Shown: positions 24,430 to 37,236, numbered from the stretch's first letter. The stretch is DNA of 64,000 nt from Combretum micranthum (GCA_024138025.1 JAMXBD010000209.1:992001-1056000); one strand, 5' to 3'. Program-made: numbers and translations. The notes: generated by a model from the letters alone, not told the origin.

Positions 24430-26765
24430 TCAACCTGCCTCTCAGAAGAGCCTTTGACTTGAGGCCCGACAACGACATTAGGAGTTGCTGACAATAAGGC
24501 CTCCTAATCAACCTCCTGAGTCACCACCATCGAGGCACCCACATCTATGCCTTCTTCAGTCCCAGGATCGCCAATCCCTTTGTAGATAACAATGTCGCCT
24601 TCACAGAGACTTAGGCAGCACCCTCAGCAACAACATCAGCAGCCCCTTCAGTAGTGGCCTCAGCAACGCCCTCATTAGTATGCTCTCCACCTTGCTCATC
24701 ATCATCATCACCATCACTCTCCTCGCCATAGCCTTCTATAGGAACTTGCCCCAAGCGAGCTGCTAAAAAACTGACATCCAAGCCGGGGTATCTCTCTAAA
24801 TGATTGGTCCTTATCAACCTCACGGTGTCCTGAATAAGCTTAACCTGGATATCCTTCCACTCCTGGCTCCTAAAAAGCTTGTGAATTACTTATATTTTCA
24901 TCATCGTAGGTTAGCTGACCACTCTGCATGCTCATGACGCGATCTTATCAAAACAACGACAGTCAGCAGTGAAGCTGGTACAAGAGCAATGAATGACAAG
25001 ACCAAAAAACTAAGATATCTTTACCTTTAACCTCTCACAATCTCTTCGATTGAAAGCTCTCCATTACTTCCCCTTTTCTTACACAACGACCTTAAGTTCT
25101 CTTCGTTGCCTCGCCATCGTAACTTTTGTTTCACTCACCAAGAAAGAAAACTTATCTCGCTCCTTCTTCACACTCTTCCACTTATCTTCGAATTCCATGG
25201 CCTATGTCAGACCATGCACATGGAATTTTATCCTCCATCTCAACATACAACCTATCAAACTTGCCGATTAGAGCCATCAAGTGGCTCTTCAATCGCATCT
25301 CGCTTTGCTTCATCTCGACAAGCTCTTTCTCCAAGCTCGCCCTCCAAACTTCGTTGCTCCCTGAACGAGCATGTGACACGTAAAAAAAATTACAATAATA
25401 ATAATAAGGGGGAGAGGAAAGCAACAACGAAGTAGGACATACCACACTACGGTTCTCTTTTAGCAATCGAAAAGCCTTAGTAACCATTACCAGAGCCTAC
25501 GAAAAAGGAATGATTAGCATAACTCACCAAAACATAACTCAATTTCACTTGTCTATGAAACCAAACAAACATAACGACATCGTTACCCAATAAGTCCTTC
25601 GGACGGAAAAATACATAGCTAGATCAACCGATGGTAATTGGCCATAGAGCAACCCCAACCTCTTCTAGTCTTCGGGCTGAGCAATTTCATCAAAACACGA
25701 CCAATTCACATTATGTTGCTCCATTTCAATGCCTTCTCTTCGATAAAATCGAGAGGAGCACCAGCAACACCCTTCCCGGGCTGACTCCCACGGCCGCGAA
25801 CTTGGGTCCTACCCTCCGTGCTAGCATTACTGCTCACACTGACCTCCATAAAGTGAACAAGAACTCGAACTCGAGCTGATAGGGGGGACAATTGGGTCGA
25901 ACCACGTTCCTCCCAAGGTGGAACCAAATGTAGGGAATTCACCACAACAGCACCCCCACATTGACGTCAGCATCTGTGCTGACGTCTCTAAGCCCACTAG
26001 CGACCTCATTAGTATTACTTGCAGCTCCAACTCCCATAGCCCCTTCTCCAGCTCTCTACCCCTAATCAACGACATCAATCATGGGTAGACCCATTCCAGT
26101 GGTATCCCCGACTTCGACAGGTTGCTGCTCAATTCTTAGTCTCTTCGCCGACGGTTTCTTTCGCTTCTTCGAAGGGCCGGCTAGAACATTAGTTACATTC
26201 ACCACATGCATTATGGGCTCTGTAAAACAAAAAATAAACAAGTAAGCATTGTAGTAAAAAAACTTACCCAGCCGAACTCAATAGCTCATACCACTTGATT
26301 GCAAAGAAAGTCTTTCTCCTAGCTCAGCTTGACAGGTCTTTTGGGAAGGGGAAGGGAGAGAGAAAGACAACTCGATTACGTGAACAATGACATCGTACCT
26401 CCATTGGTTATTGACCTCTCAATCATGAAGTTCCTCACGACAAGCACAGAATCATACGGCCTTCCATCTCGTGCTCGCAGAATGCCCTCTAACACCACCA
26501 GCTCGCTAGCATCGTGTGCCCACCAAAGATTGGGACTTCTCATAAATGGGCTTACACCATTCGACCCAGAAATCGAAACCCTACTGCACATCGTCCTCCA
26601 ATCTAACTATCAAGAACTCACACTTCCAATCAAACCCGTTCAAGCTAGTGAACCTGATAAAAAGTTGAGGACTCTTAGGCTACTTGATGAAGCACCACCA
26701 CTCCTCTGGCGACCTTTTGTAAAGAAAAAATTGCTGAAACAAGATGGTCGCACCGAGACGTGAGA
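24430..26765 (-). pseudogene. Antisense ORF (aORF) of the Tat-type element, C-terminal segment
   Basis: On the - strand, starting beside the solo-LTR insertion, the frame reads FVSRLGATILFQQFFLYKRS then EEWWCFIK, matching the conserved middle of plant 'putative gypsy type transposon' proteins. After stops come a coiled-coil-like charged segment at 25182-25487 (EKELVEMKQSEMRLKSHLMA) and an acidic tail at 24611-24823 (RYPGLDVSFLAARLG, then GEESDGDDDDEQGG) ending with TAA. The protein's role is unknown in the family. Several stops and shifts make this copy dead. Confidence 0.7.
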
Positions 26766-26770
26766 CAAAT

Positions 26771-29700
26771 TGTAATCCCCCAAATTTTAACGTAATCTGA
26801 TACTAAAAATATAATACAGAATTATATAGAATATTTGGAACAGGTAGTAAAAATCACTCCAAATTTTTTTGGATTTAAAAATGTCAAAGAACAAATTTGA
26901 TTATAGTTAGAAAGATTAAGAATCGTTACCAATAAAAATATTTCGAAATACAAAACTGTAACTTCTATGATCTCAAATAATTTATAAAATGACGATAAAC
27001 CAATCATTAATATAAATTATTGAATTCTTTAAGCTCAATACTTGGAGAATGAATCGCACGTTTGTTAAACAATGAAATAATAGTGTTCAAGCTATTATTA
27101 ATCTATCAACAATATTGAGTTGCCCTAGATAAAAATAGGTTGTTAATAACAAATTAGTATAAATAGATCCTATACAGTAAAATATAATGTTTGGTAAAAT
27201 AAATCAATATTTAAGAATCTAGATTTTAAATAAATATTTAAATTACACTAATATTCCAGTCAAAAGACTTAGAGATTTAGAAGTTAAAATCTTGAATTGT
27301 TAAAGTAACCTTTAATAATTTTCATAACGGGGAGATGAACAAATTAACAAATGTGAAATTAATATCAAATATATGATTCAATAGGAATCTTATAATAGAT
27401 TTATGAATTATAATAAACTCATTCGTAGCTTGAAAGACCCAAATACAAATTTCCGTGACCTTAATAAGATACTAAAAAACGAGATTTCGCATATTGAATT
27501 AATAATTCACGATATAATCAGAGGTAACTCCAAATTTCAAAACCGAATTAAGATACAGTTTAATAATAAAGCTTACCGGTATAAAACAATAATCTAAAGA
27601 TGAAATTACTAGATTTATAAATACATAATTGATACTAATAATGACCAATAATTGTTAATCTAGATCAAAAATAAAAATTCAAACCCGATGTTATACTTGA
27701 TAGGAAATTTTGAATTTATTAGGACTTGATTCCTAACTTAATTCATCGAATTTGAAAAGTTTAATCACGTAAGTTAAAATACAAAAAAATTAATTAATTG
27801 TGTAAAATTGAAACTAAAAATTTGTATGTATAAACAACTTAAAGTTTTGTAGTAACTTAGGAAATTCTAATTCGATAAAACTCCTATTTAATCGGTATGA
27901 ACATACGTTATAAACTAATATTTAATTAAATATTATAAACAAAAATTTGATGAAATATTTTAGTAAATTAGTGGTATATATATAAAATAAAATAAAATAA
28001 AATAAAAATAAAGAAGAAGAAAACTGGAATCGAAATTGGATGTTACGTGGAACAGAGGAGCCTTCACAATTGGAAGAAACAGAGCCGTTGCAGTGGAGCC
28101 AGGCTGCATCTTCATGTCCGCAGAATTTAAAAGAAACAGAAGACCGGTGTAGAAGTTTGTTCCACGCGCTACAACTCAACACCACGAACGTGAAGCAGCA
28201 GCTGAAAAACTCCACGCGCAAGCCAATTCCAAGCACGAGCAGTTCACGCATCAGCGTTCGCATTGCACACGCTGGATGCCACGAGCAGCATAGCAGCAGC
28301 AACAGCAGCAAAGGAATCGGCTGCTGAAGTTCCACGCAAGAGGCAAAGGAGAAATTGGTTGAATCTAGCCACACACGATCATGTTGCAAATTCCACGCTG
28401 GAAGATGCTTCACAAACAGAAGAAACGAAGGACACGGCTGCATCTTCACACTCCAATCCATGCAAGAAATAGAAGGTCAACTTGGACAAGAAAATCACGG
28501 CACAACAAAGGAGGAGTCTTCACACAGAATAGAAATCTCCACGCTAAAAACAAAAGAGCAATGTGCAGAATTCTCACGGTAAACAGTGGATTTCGGCTGC
28601 ATTCCACACATTCCAAGTTCCCAATTCAAGCTGGAAAACAGAGCCTTCAAAGTTGAAGATAGAGCAGCAGCAGCATAGCTTGGAATTCACAACTACAACA
28701 CTGCATTTTCCATCCAACTTTGATCAAAGTTGAGCTCCCAAATTTCAACTGAAAAAGACATGCAAACCAATACAAAAACTCCACATATATAATCAACACT
28801 AAATGCGTAAGAATCCCAGCCAAAACAAGTTGAATATAGGCTGTAAAATTGGACAAGAACTCCACCGTGAGACAGCCCCACACACATGCATTCCAGCTCT
28901 AATTCGGAGGAAAAATATAAGCTTAGTTGAGCTGATAATTTTGACCAAATAATCACCAATTAAAAGCCCCAAAGTGTACACTACAAACACCAATTATTGG
29001 CTAGAAAACAACAAGACAAATCTGATGAAAAATCTATGAAAACCAAGATAGAAAACAACAAACCAAAAACTGTAGCAAAACTCTTGGATTTTTGCCTCTG
29101 TTTTCATACGATTTGAACCCGATTTTTGTGCAACTTAAGCTCCTAATTTACACACATAAATGGACTTAATTAACTAACAAACAAACCCAATTAATGCCCC
29201 TAGAAATTAGCCACAAATTTCACACAAATTCATCCAAAATTCGTCCTCAAATTCGCATTACACTTCTACCCGAGAAACATCAACAGAAATTTGTATTTAT
29301 CAAGTCCAAAACACCCTCTTTAGCCTCCTAAACTTAACCTAACCTTAGCACATATATATAGCCTTAAGTTAGACATTAAATTAGCTCAAAATCTCCCAAA
29401 ACCCAACTCGAAAATTCTCTCAAAACAGCCACTACAAATTTATAAAATTCCTCTTCCATGCTCACTTGTTTAAACTTGTTTCAACACTCTAAAAACAAAG
29501 TGTATCCCTTGTTTAGATCCTATAGCACTATGCAAGCATTAATACTCATCAACCACAATCAAAATCCATTTTAACAAACCCAAACAACATCAAAGACCAA
29601 ACTAGATAGTCTTGGTTACCATAGATTCAAATTAGACCCAAGCTCAACAAGGTAAGAGAATCAAATAAATATATATGTTAGTTTAGCTAGATTAGTTTTC

Positions 29701-32289
29701 ATTAGTTACTTATCTTTCTAACTTTTCTCTTTAGATCAATAATTTCACCAAGAATGAAGAGCTAAGTTCATCCTATTATCCAATCAAGGTAAGAATTACA
29801 TTAAGTTTAAATATTTGTTATGTTGATTTATAGGAATCTGTCTTATAAATTCATCAAGATTAGTCTAATAATATATGCTATCTAGACTATTTAGGATATA
29901 AACACATGAAACTTGAAGATTTTTAAGTATAGAAATTCAAATCTTAGAAAGGAAAAACCAAAACTACACTTAAACTACAACAAGCTAAATTGAACTTCAA
30001 ATAACTCATGCAGACCATTGGAAAGAATGAATAAACCATATTGATGTGTTTGTGTAAAGCCAAAAACGACCTCACCAATGGAAAGAACTCAGAAAATACT
30101 AAGAAATCGCAAATAGAAATTCACTCAATTTTCAACCTTAATAAACTAATACTAAGGTTACCGCTGTTTCTACTAATATAGTTTGATTATTACTATTATT
30201 ATTACTACTATTTATAATATTCCATATTATTGATATTTTCATCACGAGTCATTAGGATTATTTATACTGTTATTTTTACATTAAGGTTACTATATCAATA
30301 ATTCTAATGTTATTTTGCCACTACTATTGTTATTTATTAATAGTATGAAGATAGTTGCTACTATCATACTTGTTTTTATTACTAATATTGATATTAACAT
30401 TTCAAACTAATACTACTGATAATATTGTAGTATTAAACTTAGTTGTTTTGCAATAAAAGTAAAATATAAGTATAATAGAAATTTGATACATCTACATACT
30501 ATTGTTATAACTTTTGAAAGTTATAGATACTAGAATATACCCTTAAATAAATAAAATACCAATTTGAGAGACAGATAAGGTTGATGGACAAAGAATTAAT
30601 AAATAAAAATCTCCTATTAAAAGCAGTAGAACTTAAGAAAAGACAAACCCCTTAAATAAAAATATAAATAGCAATTAAAACCGAGAGAAACAAAATAAAA
30701 ACAAATAACAGATAAATATTCTTTCCTATAGAAATTAAAACCTTAATAAAAACTGTATCAAATATCGATACGGAATAATTAGACACCTATGAGGATTCAA
30801 ATAAATTATTTAACGATACAGTAATTAATATAACGGACTTAATTTAATATCCGACGATAGAGATCAACACCTTTAAATTATAAAAAGACTTCTCTTACAG
30901 AAATAATCCAATAATAAATCTCTGTTATTTCCTTTTATAGGAAAATAGATCCATTCTCGGACTTCCAATAGCTTATACAACAAATTAGCGAGGACCACAG
31001 GTGAGGGAATTCTGATGATCTACTATTTGCTTGTGATTGCTACTGTTTGCTGTTATGTTGATTGTATTGCTTGTATGGAATGACTGATTGATATGAGTGT
31101 TATCATCCGCATCATCACCTGCATAAATGGATAAAGATAATTATTCGACTAAACTAATTGGATATACTCGTTGCATGTGCTTAATCCCTTTGTAGGAAAT
31201 GTCCCAAATTTGAAATCAAAAGTATTTTGAAATGTATTTTTAAAGAAATCCAACTTGGAATATTCCGGGTTGCTTTTATATCCTTTGAAAAGGAAGAATT
31301 TATACTAAAAGAGTTTATGAGGTAAACATGGGACATTTTCGAGTATTGTTGTGATAGAGGATGTGGCCTGAATTTGGTCCACTGGTCACTTGGCGATAGA
31401 TGTTACCTGAGTTTGGGTATTCGCCGGATCACCTTATAGGTGATGGTTCGTATTGGCAGTAGATGTTACCCGAGTTGGGGTCTACTTGTGCGATTCACCA
31501 TAGATTGGTGATGGATTGTAAGAATGGCCATTAACTTGGCATTATATATATTTAAATATTAACCAGCGTAAATCACGTGAACACGTTGGGGAATATTTAT
31601 TGTTACCAATGGCGGTTAAGCATTGGGTGTGTTGGATGGACGCTACCACCAGGCAGCCTCGTACGGATAAGGCGAGGTGTCCCATGCGGGTAAGTATGAG
31701 AGACAACTGAAGTGTAGACAGGTAAATCTACATCGTCTACGGTTCCGGACCCCCATAGATGTATTGCTTGCATTCATCACGTATGCATTCTTATGTGTGT
31801 AGATAGATTTGCATGAGTTATAATTAATGTTTGATAACTTGCGTGACCGGTAGTAGTGAGGAATGAACTCACTGAGCCCGTGGTTCGCTCACCCCCTACA
31901 GTTTTTGTGCAGGATTATTACTAGCTGGGATTTGGCTAGGAATGTGTGAAGAGAGCTTCTCCAACAAACTTTATTAAAGATAGAGATATAGGATATGGAA
32001 ACTTAGAATGTAAAATAGATGAATTTTGAATTTTGTATGTTGTAGTTTAGAAACCCAATTTCACTATTTGGTGGGGGATACCAATTCTCTACGATCTTGG
32101 TGGAAATTGGAAAATCGGATTCCATAGTTGAAATACTGTAATATATTATATCATTTGTATGATAAACTTTTATAAATAAATAGAGTCTTGTACACTCTGA
32201 CATACAAGACGGCTCTCATGTTACGGGTGCACACGTGATATGATGGCTTTAGATAAATCCTGTTAGGCCCCCATATTAGAGTCGTGACA
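26771..32289 (+). mobile_element. 5.5-kb probable solo LTR (Tekay/Del-like) nested in the Tat aORF
   Basis: The block starts TGTAATCCCCCAAATTTT, ends GAGTCGTGACA, and is bordered by the exact duplication CAAAT (26766-26770 and 32290-32294). It interrupts an otherwise continuous antisense protein. I saw no internal copy of either end, no primer site and no retroviral reading frame, which fits a solo LTR left by recombination. The right part (31370-31510) has repeated 'AGATGTTACC(C/T)GAGTTtGGG' units and a 'GAACTCACTGAGCCCGTGG' stretch (31863-31881) that recall chromovirus LTRs; that family call and the + orientation are inference. The 179-residue - strand frame at 27922-28461 is not supported as a gene. 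Confidence 0.7.
28130..28580. repeat. Degenerate short repeats with CCACGC core inside the solo LTR
   Basis: The motif (T/C)TCCACGC recurs at irregular spacing about six times, interleaved with two copies of 'GGCTGCATCTTCA'. The repetition keeps several short frames open on both strands, which explains the clustered spurious ORFs here. Confidence 0.55.
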
Positions 32290-32294
32290 CAAAT

Positions 32295-32890
32295 GGCTTC
32301 AAAGGTCACCAGTATTTGCCAAACGTTGGGCAACAATTGCATAGGGCATAGACGGTGATAATTAAAAAACTCTTTTTGAAAAGGAGAAAAGAGCATCCGC
32401 AGCCTAAACTCGAATGCCTTCTTGTATAAGGCAAATTGATGACCACCGAGGAGGTACCCATGATCCGACTTCTTAGGCCTCACAATCACCCATTCCGGAG
32501 GAGTATCGTGCATCTTTTACTCAAATATAACTATGATCTCCTCCTTTGACAGCTTCCTGTGAATCTCATTTGGGTGAACGCCCTCAGGGCCATCTCCTTG
32601 TGTCACCTCTGAGTACAAAGGAACGACCTTCATTTTCTCGGGGCCGTCAGATGAATACACATCTCTCGGACCCCAATATACCCTATTGGCCAACTCATCA
32701 TAAGAAATTATATCCGAAGCACCTCGGTACCTCGACATCGATTTCGGAGACCTATTTGGCCTCTTATCACGGCCGCTGATGGAAGCTGAGCCCCCACTCT
32801 TCAACCTATGTCCACCGTTCGACTCTAAGCCACCTGAACTTGATGCAATATCTCCCTCTTCTCTCCCTATATCACGAGCGAACCGCTAAA
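32295..32890 (-). pseudogene. Antisense ORF (aORF) of the Tat-type element, N-terminal segment
   Basis: Reading leftward, a Ser/Gly-rich start (GGLESNGGHRLKSGGSAS) leads to EEIIVIFE, a stop, and MHDTPPEWVIVRPKKSDHGY. Then comes EFRLRMLFSPFQKEFFNYHR and MQLLPNVWQILVTFEAIC. The last part is the most conserved stretch of the plant gypsy-associated antisense protein. It ends at the CAAAT duplication, and the matching continuation is at 26765. Function unknown. Confidence 0.75.
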
Positions 32891-33412
32891 CCCTGCTAAT
32901 CGAGTATGTGAAAAAGATTAGATTGCTGACGTACCTGAGTTCGACATTGTTAAGGAAGCTTGAAAAACACCTATTAACTAAAGAACAAGAAAGGAGTTTA
33001 GGAAGTCTCTCAAATGAAATGTGAAAAATGTTGTTAAGGAACCCCTATGAAAAATGAGTATTTATAAAAGAATGGGGGAAGTAGAGAGGTCTGACCCACT
33101 CGAAACTTGTGAGTAGGCCTTAGGGTTTTGACGTCACAACTAATTGCCACAACTGTTAGATCCAAACGTAATTATTTTCAGGACCTTTTAAATTCATAGG
33201 TCCTCTCGAAAATATCGTACTCCTTCAATTACTGCGAAGCGTATTAGGTATAATACTCCACTAGAAAATCCAATGGTTCTCGTAACAAGATATCACTAAA
33301 TGGGGATGCAACTCAAATGGAAAGCTCAGCTCACTCCGAGATAAACTTCTTGAAGCCAATGACCTCGCGGGCATATACTCTCTATGCTCTCACAACGAGA
33401 GTCAAGGACAAA

Positions 33413-34066
33413 TGTTGATGGTAAAATATAGCCTTGGACCCACTCGATCTTCTAAGGGCCTAGGAACCCTTGCCCTCAATAGCCCACGGGAGTAGCAGCT
33501 CGATCTATCTCAATTCAAAAGCTGTCAAAGAGCATAACACCTCAACTACATGAGGAGATACAAGACTCAACCTCGGGTCTACACCTCGGGACATCTCTTC
33601 GAGCTCACCAGGTTTGGGTCAACCAGCTCATCCTCGATCCAGTCCGACCTCGTTTCCCCATCTTTCTCTATTGCGCTATGCCCTAGTCATATCTCGTGAC
33701 CGGGAGGACATCAATAGCTTGGCTGCGCCCCACGATGTCAAGTCTCCAATCCGGGTGCCACCTCTATCCTAGTACAAGGCCTTGTATTAGATATCTTGGT
33801 ATGATCATAAAACCCTATAAATACTCCCTGCCTTCCTGGCAAGGGGACGAGAACACAGAAGGAAAAGAAAAGGGACATAAAGAATACATAGAGTATATAC
33901 AGAAAAACAACTTATCTGACATTCTATTTACACCAACCTTTCCGTCAGCCATAGATTGACTTAGGCATTAGAGTGGCTGCGCCAAGCAACCCCCAGCACC
34001 CCTCTAACCTATCTTTTGGTTTTTACAGGATCTATCTTTACCGACCTAGATTTAGCTCATGCAACA
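33413..34066 (+). repeat. 3' LTR of the Tat-type element
   Basis: 654 bp, aligned along its length with 17513-18171 but with frequent substitutions (for example CCTACTCGGTCTAC versus CCCACTCGATCTTC), showing considerable age. Confidence 0.9.
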
Positions 34067-34071
34067 AAAAG

Positions 34072-34215
34072 TTATTGAGGAGAATAGATAATTTAAAAAA
34101 TATAAAATATTTAAAATCTCAATTTCAATTCAAATCTATTTAGTAATTTAATTACATCAAATTATATAATCATAATTTATTGTTTTAGTTAGACATTGAT
34201 AGATTTAGGATATTA
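34072..34215 (-). repeat. Distal end of the old element's right LTR
   Basis: It continues the LTR broken at 17512. 'CTCAATTTCAATTC..' and 'TAATTTAATTACATCAAATTATATAATC' align with the last ~140 bases of the family LTR, ending near GATTTAGGATATTA. Confidence 0.65.
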
Positions 34216-35657
34216 AACTTTACCTTGAAATTTAGTCTTATAAAAATATAATGAGATAAATTACAAGTTTTGCACGTTAGGTTTTACGGTGGTTGAATAG
34301 GAATTTTTAGTTTCGAAATTACTTGATAAATTTAAGTAGGGTGTCATACTTCATTTATCCTGTAAAAAGAGTTGGTTTTCTCTCTTAATTTTATGTTTCC
34401 TTTTTCAATTTATATATTTTTTAATTATTTTATTTAAAAGTAAAATAGGATATAAAAACATATTTTATAAAAATTTAGGAATTTAAATGGAAAACTAACT
34501 ATGAAACAAATATAAGAGATGTATCTAGTATCTACTATTTACACAAACATTAAAAGTGGTATTTATATGAATATGAATAGCCCTACGAGATGAAAGTTTG
34601 TTTTCAGATTTAGAAATGATATTTCCCACAAAAACTATCTACTTAAGTTTAAAAAAAAAAAAATTGTAGAATGAAAAAGAGGAAGAAGAAGTAATAATTG
34701 AAATGCCAAGACAAAGACAATGGAAATTATAAGAGCAAATATTTTATTTTATTTTATTTTTTTAAAGATACATGATTGATTGGGGGAGAGAGATATTTAG
34801 AAAAAGTGCCCTCCAAAATGGTGGCACTTTTCAAGCAAGCAAGGCCTCTACAACCATGAAATCTTGTATGGTTATGAGATATGCATTTGCCCAATGCAAA
34901 ATCCAACAAAACTACCTGGGTGCAATTCTTAGGACCACCTTTCGCTACGCTACGTATAACACAAAATATCTCGGGGAAGGCATCCGCATATTCTTATTAC
35001 CAATATAAGGTTCCATTTGTGTCAAGAAAAATCATTCGTCTTCTTTTAATTTTTTTTTTTAAATGATAACATATATTTTTTATTTTTTCATGAATTTGAT
35101 CGTATTCATAACAAAATTAAAATTAAAATAACTATTTTTGGTGTTTGACTCATGAATACTATGTAGCCCCCTACTTGTACCTAAATAGATTAATATAATT
35201 GTAAATAATTTTACATCATATAATACTAATACTATATTCTCTGTAGAATTCTTACATGTTTAAAATGGATAAAGAAACTTCTATAGTTCCATTAACATGA
35301 CTGTCTAGTCAACCATCTAACCGTGGAAATAAATCTAGTAATTGGAAGATTAGTCATTTTATATGGTGTAAGTCGTTGGATGATTGATGAGGCTTGTTCT
35401 ATTAAAATTAATGAGGAGGTCATAAATTTCCCATGGAGTTAATTTTATGAATAGTACTCGCACTTTAATAAAATACGTAATTAGGTATTAGGATTTTAAA
35501 ATTGGTCAATGTAGTACTGGATTTTAAAATTGATTAATCTAATACTTGAAAAACTATAAAATTGATCAACTTCAATATTCAAATACTTAATTACATATTT
35601 TACCATATTTCATATATCATTTGTGGCATTAATCCTTTAAAATATAATTTATAGGTT

Positions 35658-36205
35658 CATTACAACAAGAGTAGGATAAATATCGTTTTCTCTCAGAGCT
35701 TTTAGAGACTCATTTCAAAATAATATTAAAAAAAGTAGGTCGGTTTTTTTCTGAAAATGCTGAGGATTTTCCATTAATGGGTTATTTTAATAGGGGAAAA
35801 CCTTTTTTATTTGATATGCCTTTTTGGCACGACTCTTGGAAAATGTATTCCCAACATTATTTTGCGAAAAGAAAACGGGCTCTAAGCTCAAAGAAAGATG
35901 TATGCGAGTTATCCTGTAACTACAAAAATTAACAAATTGAAACTTTTCTTCTATTAAGAATAAATAACCCGTTGATTATTCTGGATTATAGTGGAGTGGA
36001 AAATCTTAAATTCTTTTTGGGTTCTACCATCCAGGACTTAATAAAATAATCGTTGCAAATAAAAGCTATTAAAAATAAACCTATTATCTAAGTAAAAGCT
36101 ATAAAAGCTTTGTTTTTAAAACTTTACAACCACTTACTTCACTAAATAAATAACATTGTAATGAAATTGCTATTATTAAGAAATGAAATAAAGTTGTAGT
36201 AGGAT
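35658..36205. mobile_element. Possible decayed CACTA-type (En/Spm) non-autonomous element
   Basis: CATTACAACAAGAG at the left resembles the CACTACAACAAAA terminus after one change. TTGTAGTAG near 36192-36200 resembles the inverted right terminus. The size (about 0.54 kb) fits a deletion derivative. No 3-bp duplication could be fixed and no internal repeat was confirmed. Confidence 0.28.
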
Positions 36206-37127
36206 TTGTATTTGTTAATTTTTTATTTAAAAGGGAATATTTTGAAAAAAAAATATAATTCCAGTATTAAATTATCATTCATGAGTTTGAGTTAAGAATA
36301 ACTATTCAATACTTTTTTTAATAAGGATTCTTATAGAATCACTTTTACTTATAGCACTGACAAAATTAAATGATTATTGCGTTTATATTAGGATTATAAA
36401 TTACTTGAGTTGAAATGATTTATTAGCTTAAATTTTAATATAATTTACGAATCTAAAATTTAAGTTGGGTATGGACTCATCTGATGGTTTTGTACTCAAC
36501 TTAAAAGGACACTTAATAAATTTAAATTTAACTCAATTAAGTTGAGTTAAAACTCAATTTACTAAAAGGTTAAAAATTTTCTATCTATTACACTTATGTA
36601 AATATCCAAATTTTATTTAGACTCGATTACTTGTGATATTCAAATTCTATGAGATATTCGATCTCTATGTTGTAAAGTTCTAACTTAATTCATTTAATCA
36701 TTCAAACTCAAATATTTAAATTATTTTTTAATTAAATTTGAGTAAATATTAAGTTAGAACTTAACTAGTTGCCTTGCATTTAGCAGTGTTATCGGAAATA
36801 AACTAGCTCAGTGGATTCATCCTAATTCAATCGAAAGCCATGAAAATGGATGGCTTACTGTGCTTGCGCCTTTTTCAATTGAACGGATCGAGCCCACAAA
36901 GTACTCTGATTAGTATAACAAAGTACTCTACCATTGACCCGTTGATCCATCCATGGTCAACTTCAACAAAAGCAAAACAACCACATACCGAATATCGTAC
37001 ACAGCTATTCATATATAAAGGTACAAAGCATTCATTAGAACAATCAATAAAACATCTACATTGTATAAAGCAGTTCATGACAAAAAATATTTTATAGTAA
37101 ATATAAATACTGTTGAAAATATATTAT

Positions 37128-37236
37128 AGAACATATAGAATTCGTTCATAAAAACAACATCACGTGGATGCTAGTATTAACTACAACATATAGAATTTAT
37201 CCATAAAAACCACATCACGTGGACCCTAGTAAATTG
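37128..37236. repeat. Imperfect tandem duplication with CACGTG cores
   Basis: Two ~53-bp copies share 'ACATATAGAATT..CATAAAAAC(A/C)ACATCACGTGGA..CTAGTA'. Each holds one CACGTG palindrome, the G-box core bound by plant bZIP and bHLH factors. They lie more than 4 kb upstream of SBE2, so any regulatory role is speculative. Confidence 0.55.

Larger units (their letters stand above)
17513..34066 (+). mobile_element. Degenerate Tat/Retand-type Ty3/gypsy retrotransposon, inserted in the old LTR
   Basis: LTRs at 17513-18171 and 33413-34066 both begin TGTTGA, end GCAACA, and are bordered by the exact duplication AAAAG (17508-17512 and 34067-34071). Between them lie, in order, gag, protease, RT and integrase remnants on the + strand, then a tandem repeat block, then an antisense reading frame. 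The extra antisense ORF between pol and the 3' LTR is characteristic of the Tat/Retand lineage. All frames carry many stops and shifts. Excluding the nested 26771-32289 insertion, the element is about 11 kb, normal for this lineage. The two LTRs are clearly diverged, so the insertion is old. Confidence 0.88.
2317..34215 (-). mobile_element. Old non-coding long-LTR retrotransposon (LARD-like), host of the nest
   Basis: This element belongs to the same family as the one at 4599-13428 and is broken by it and by the Tat element. The left LTR is 2317 to about 3567. The interior is 3568-4598 plus 13434-14350. The right LTR is 14351-17512 plus 34072 to about 34215. Interior sequence next to the right LTR carries a diverged tRNA-Met-type primer site in reverse complement (AATGGTATCAAAGC, 14337-14350), so the element reads on the - strand. 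The family's polypurine tract counterpart follows the left LTR (about 3568-3586). Removing the insertions leaves an interior of about 1948 bp with no pol or gag ORF. The LTR ends have decayed, and the flanks (ATCTA on the left, AACTT on the right) no longer show a target duplication. Confidence 0.75.

Noticed and set aside
27922..28461. 179-residue - strand ORF and overlapping + strand ORFs
   Set aside because: They lie inside the solo LTR and owe their length to short repeats with a CCACGC core; Cys/Leu/Phe-rich nonsense without motifs.
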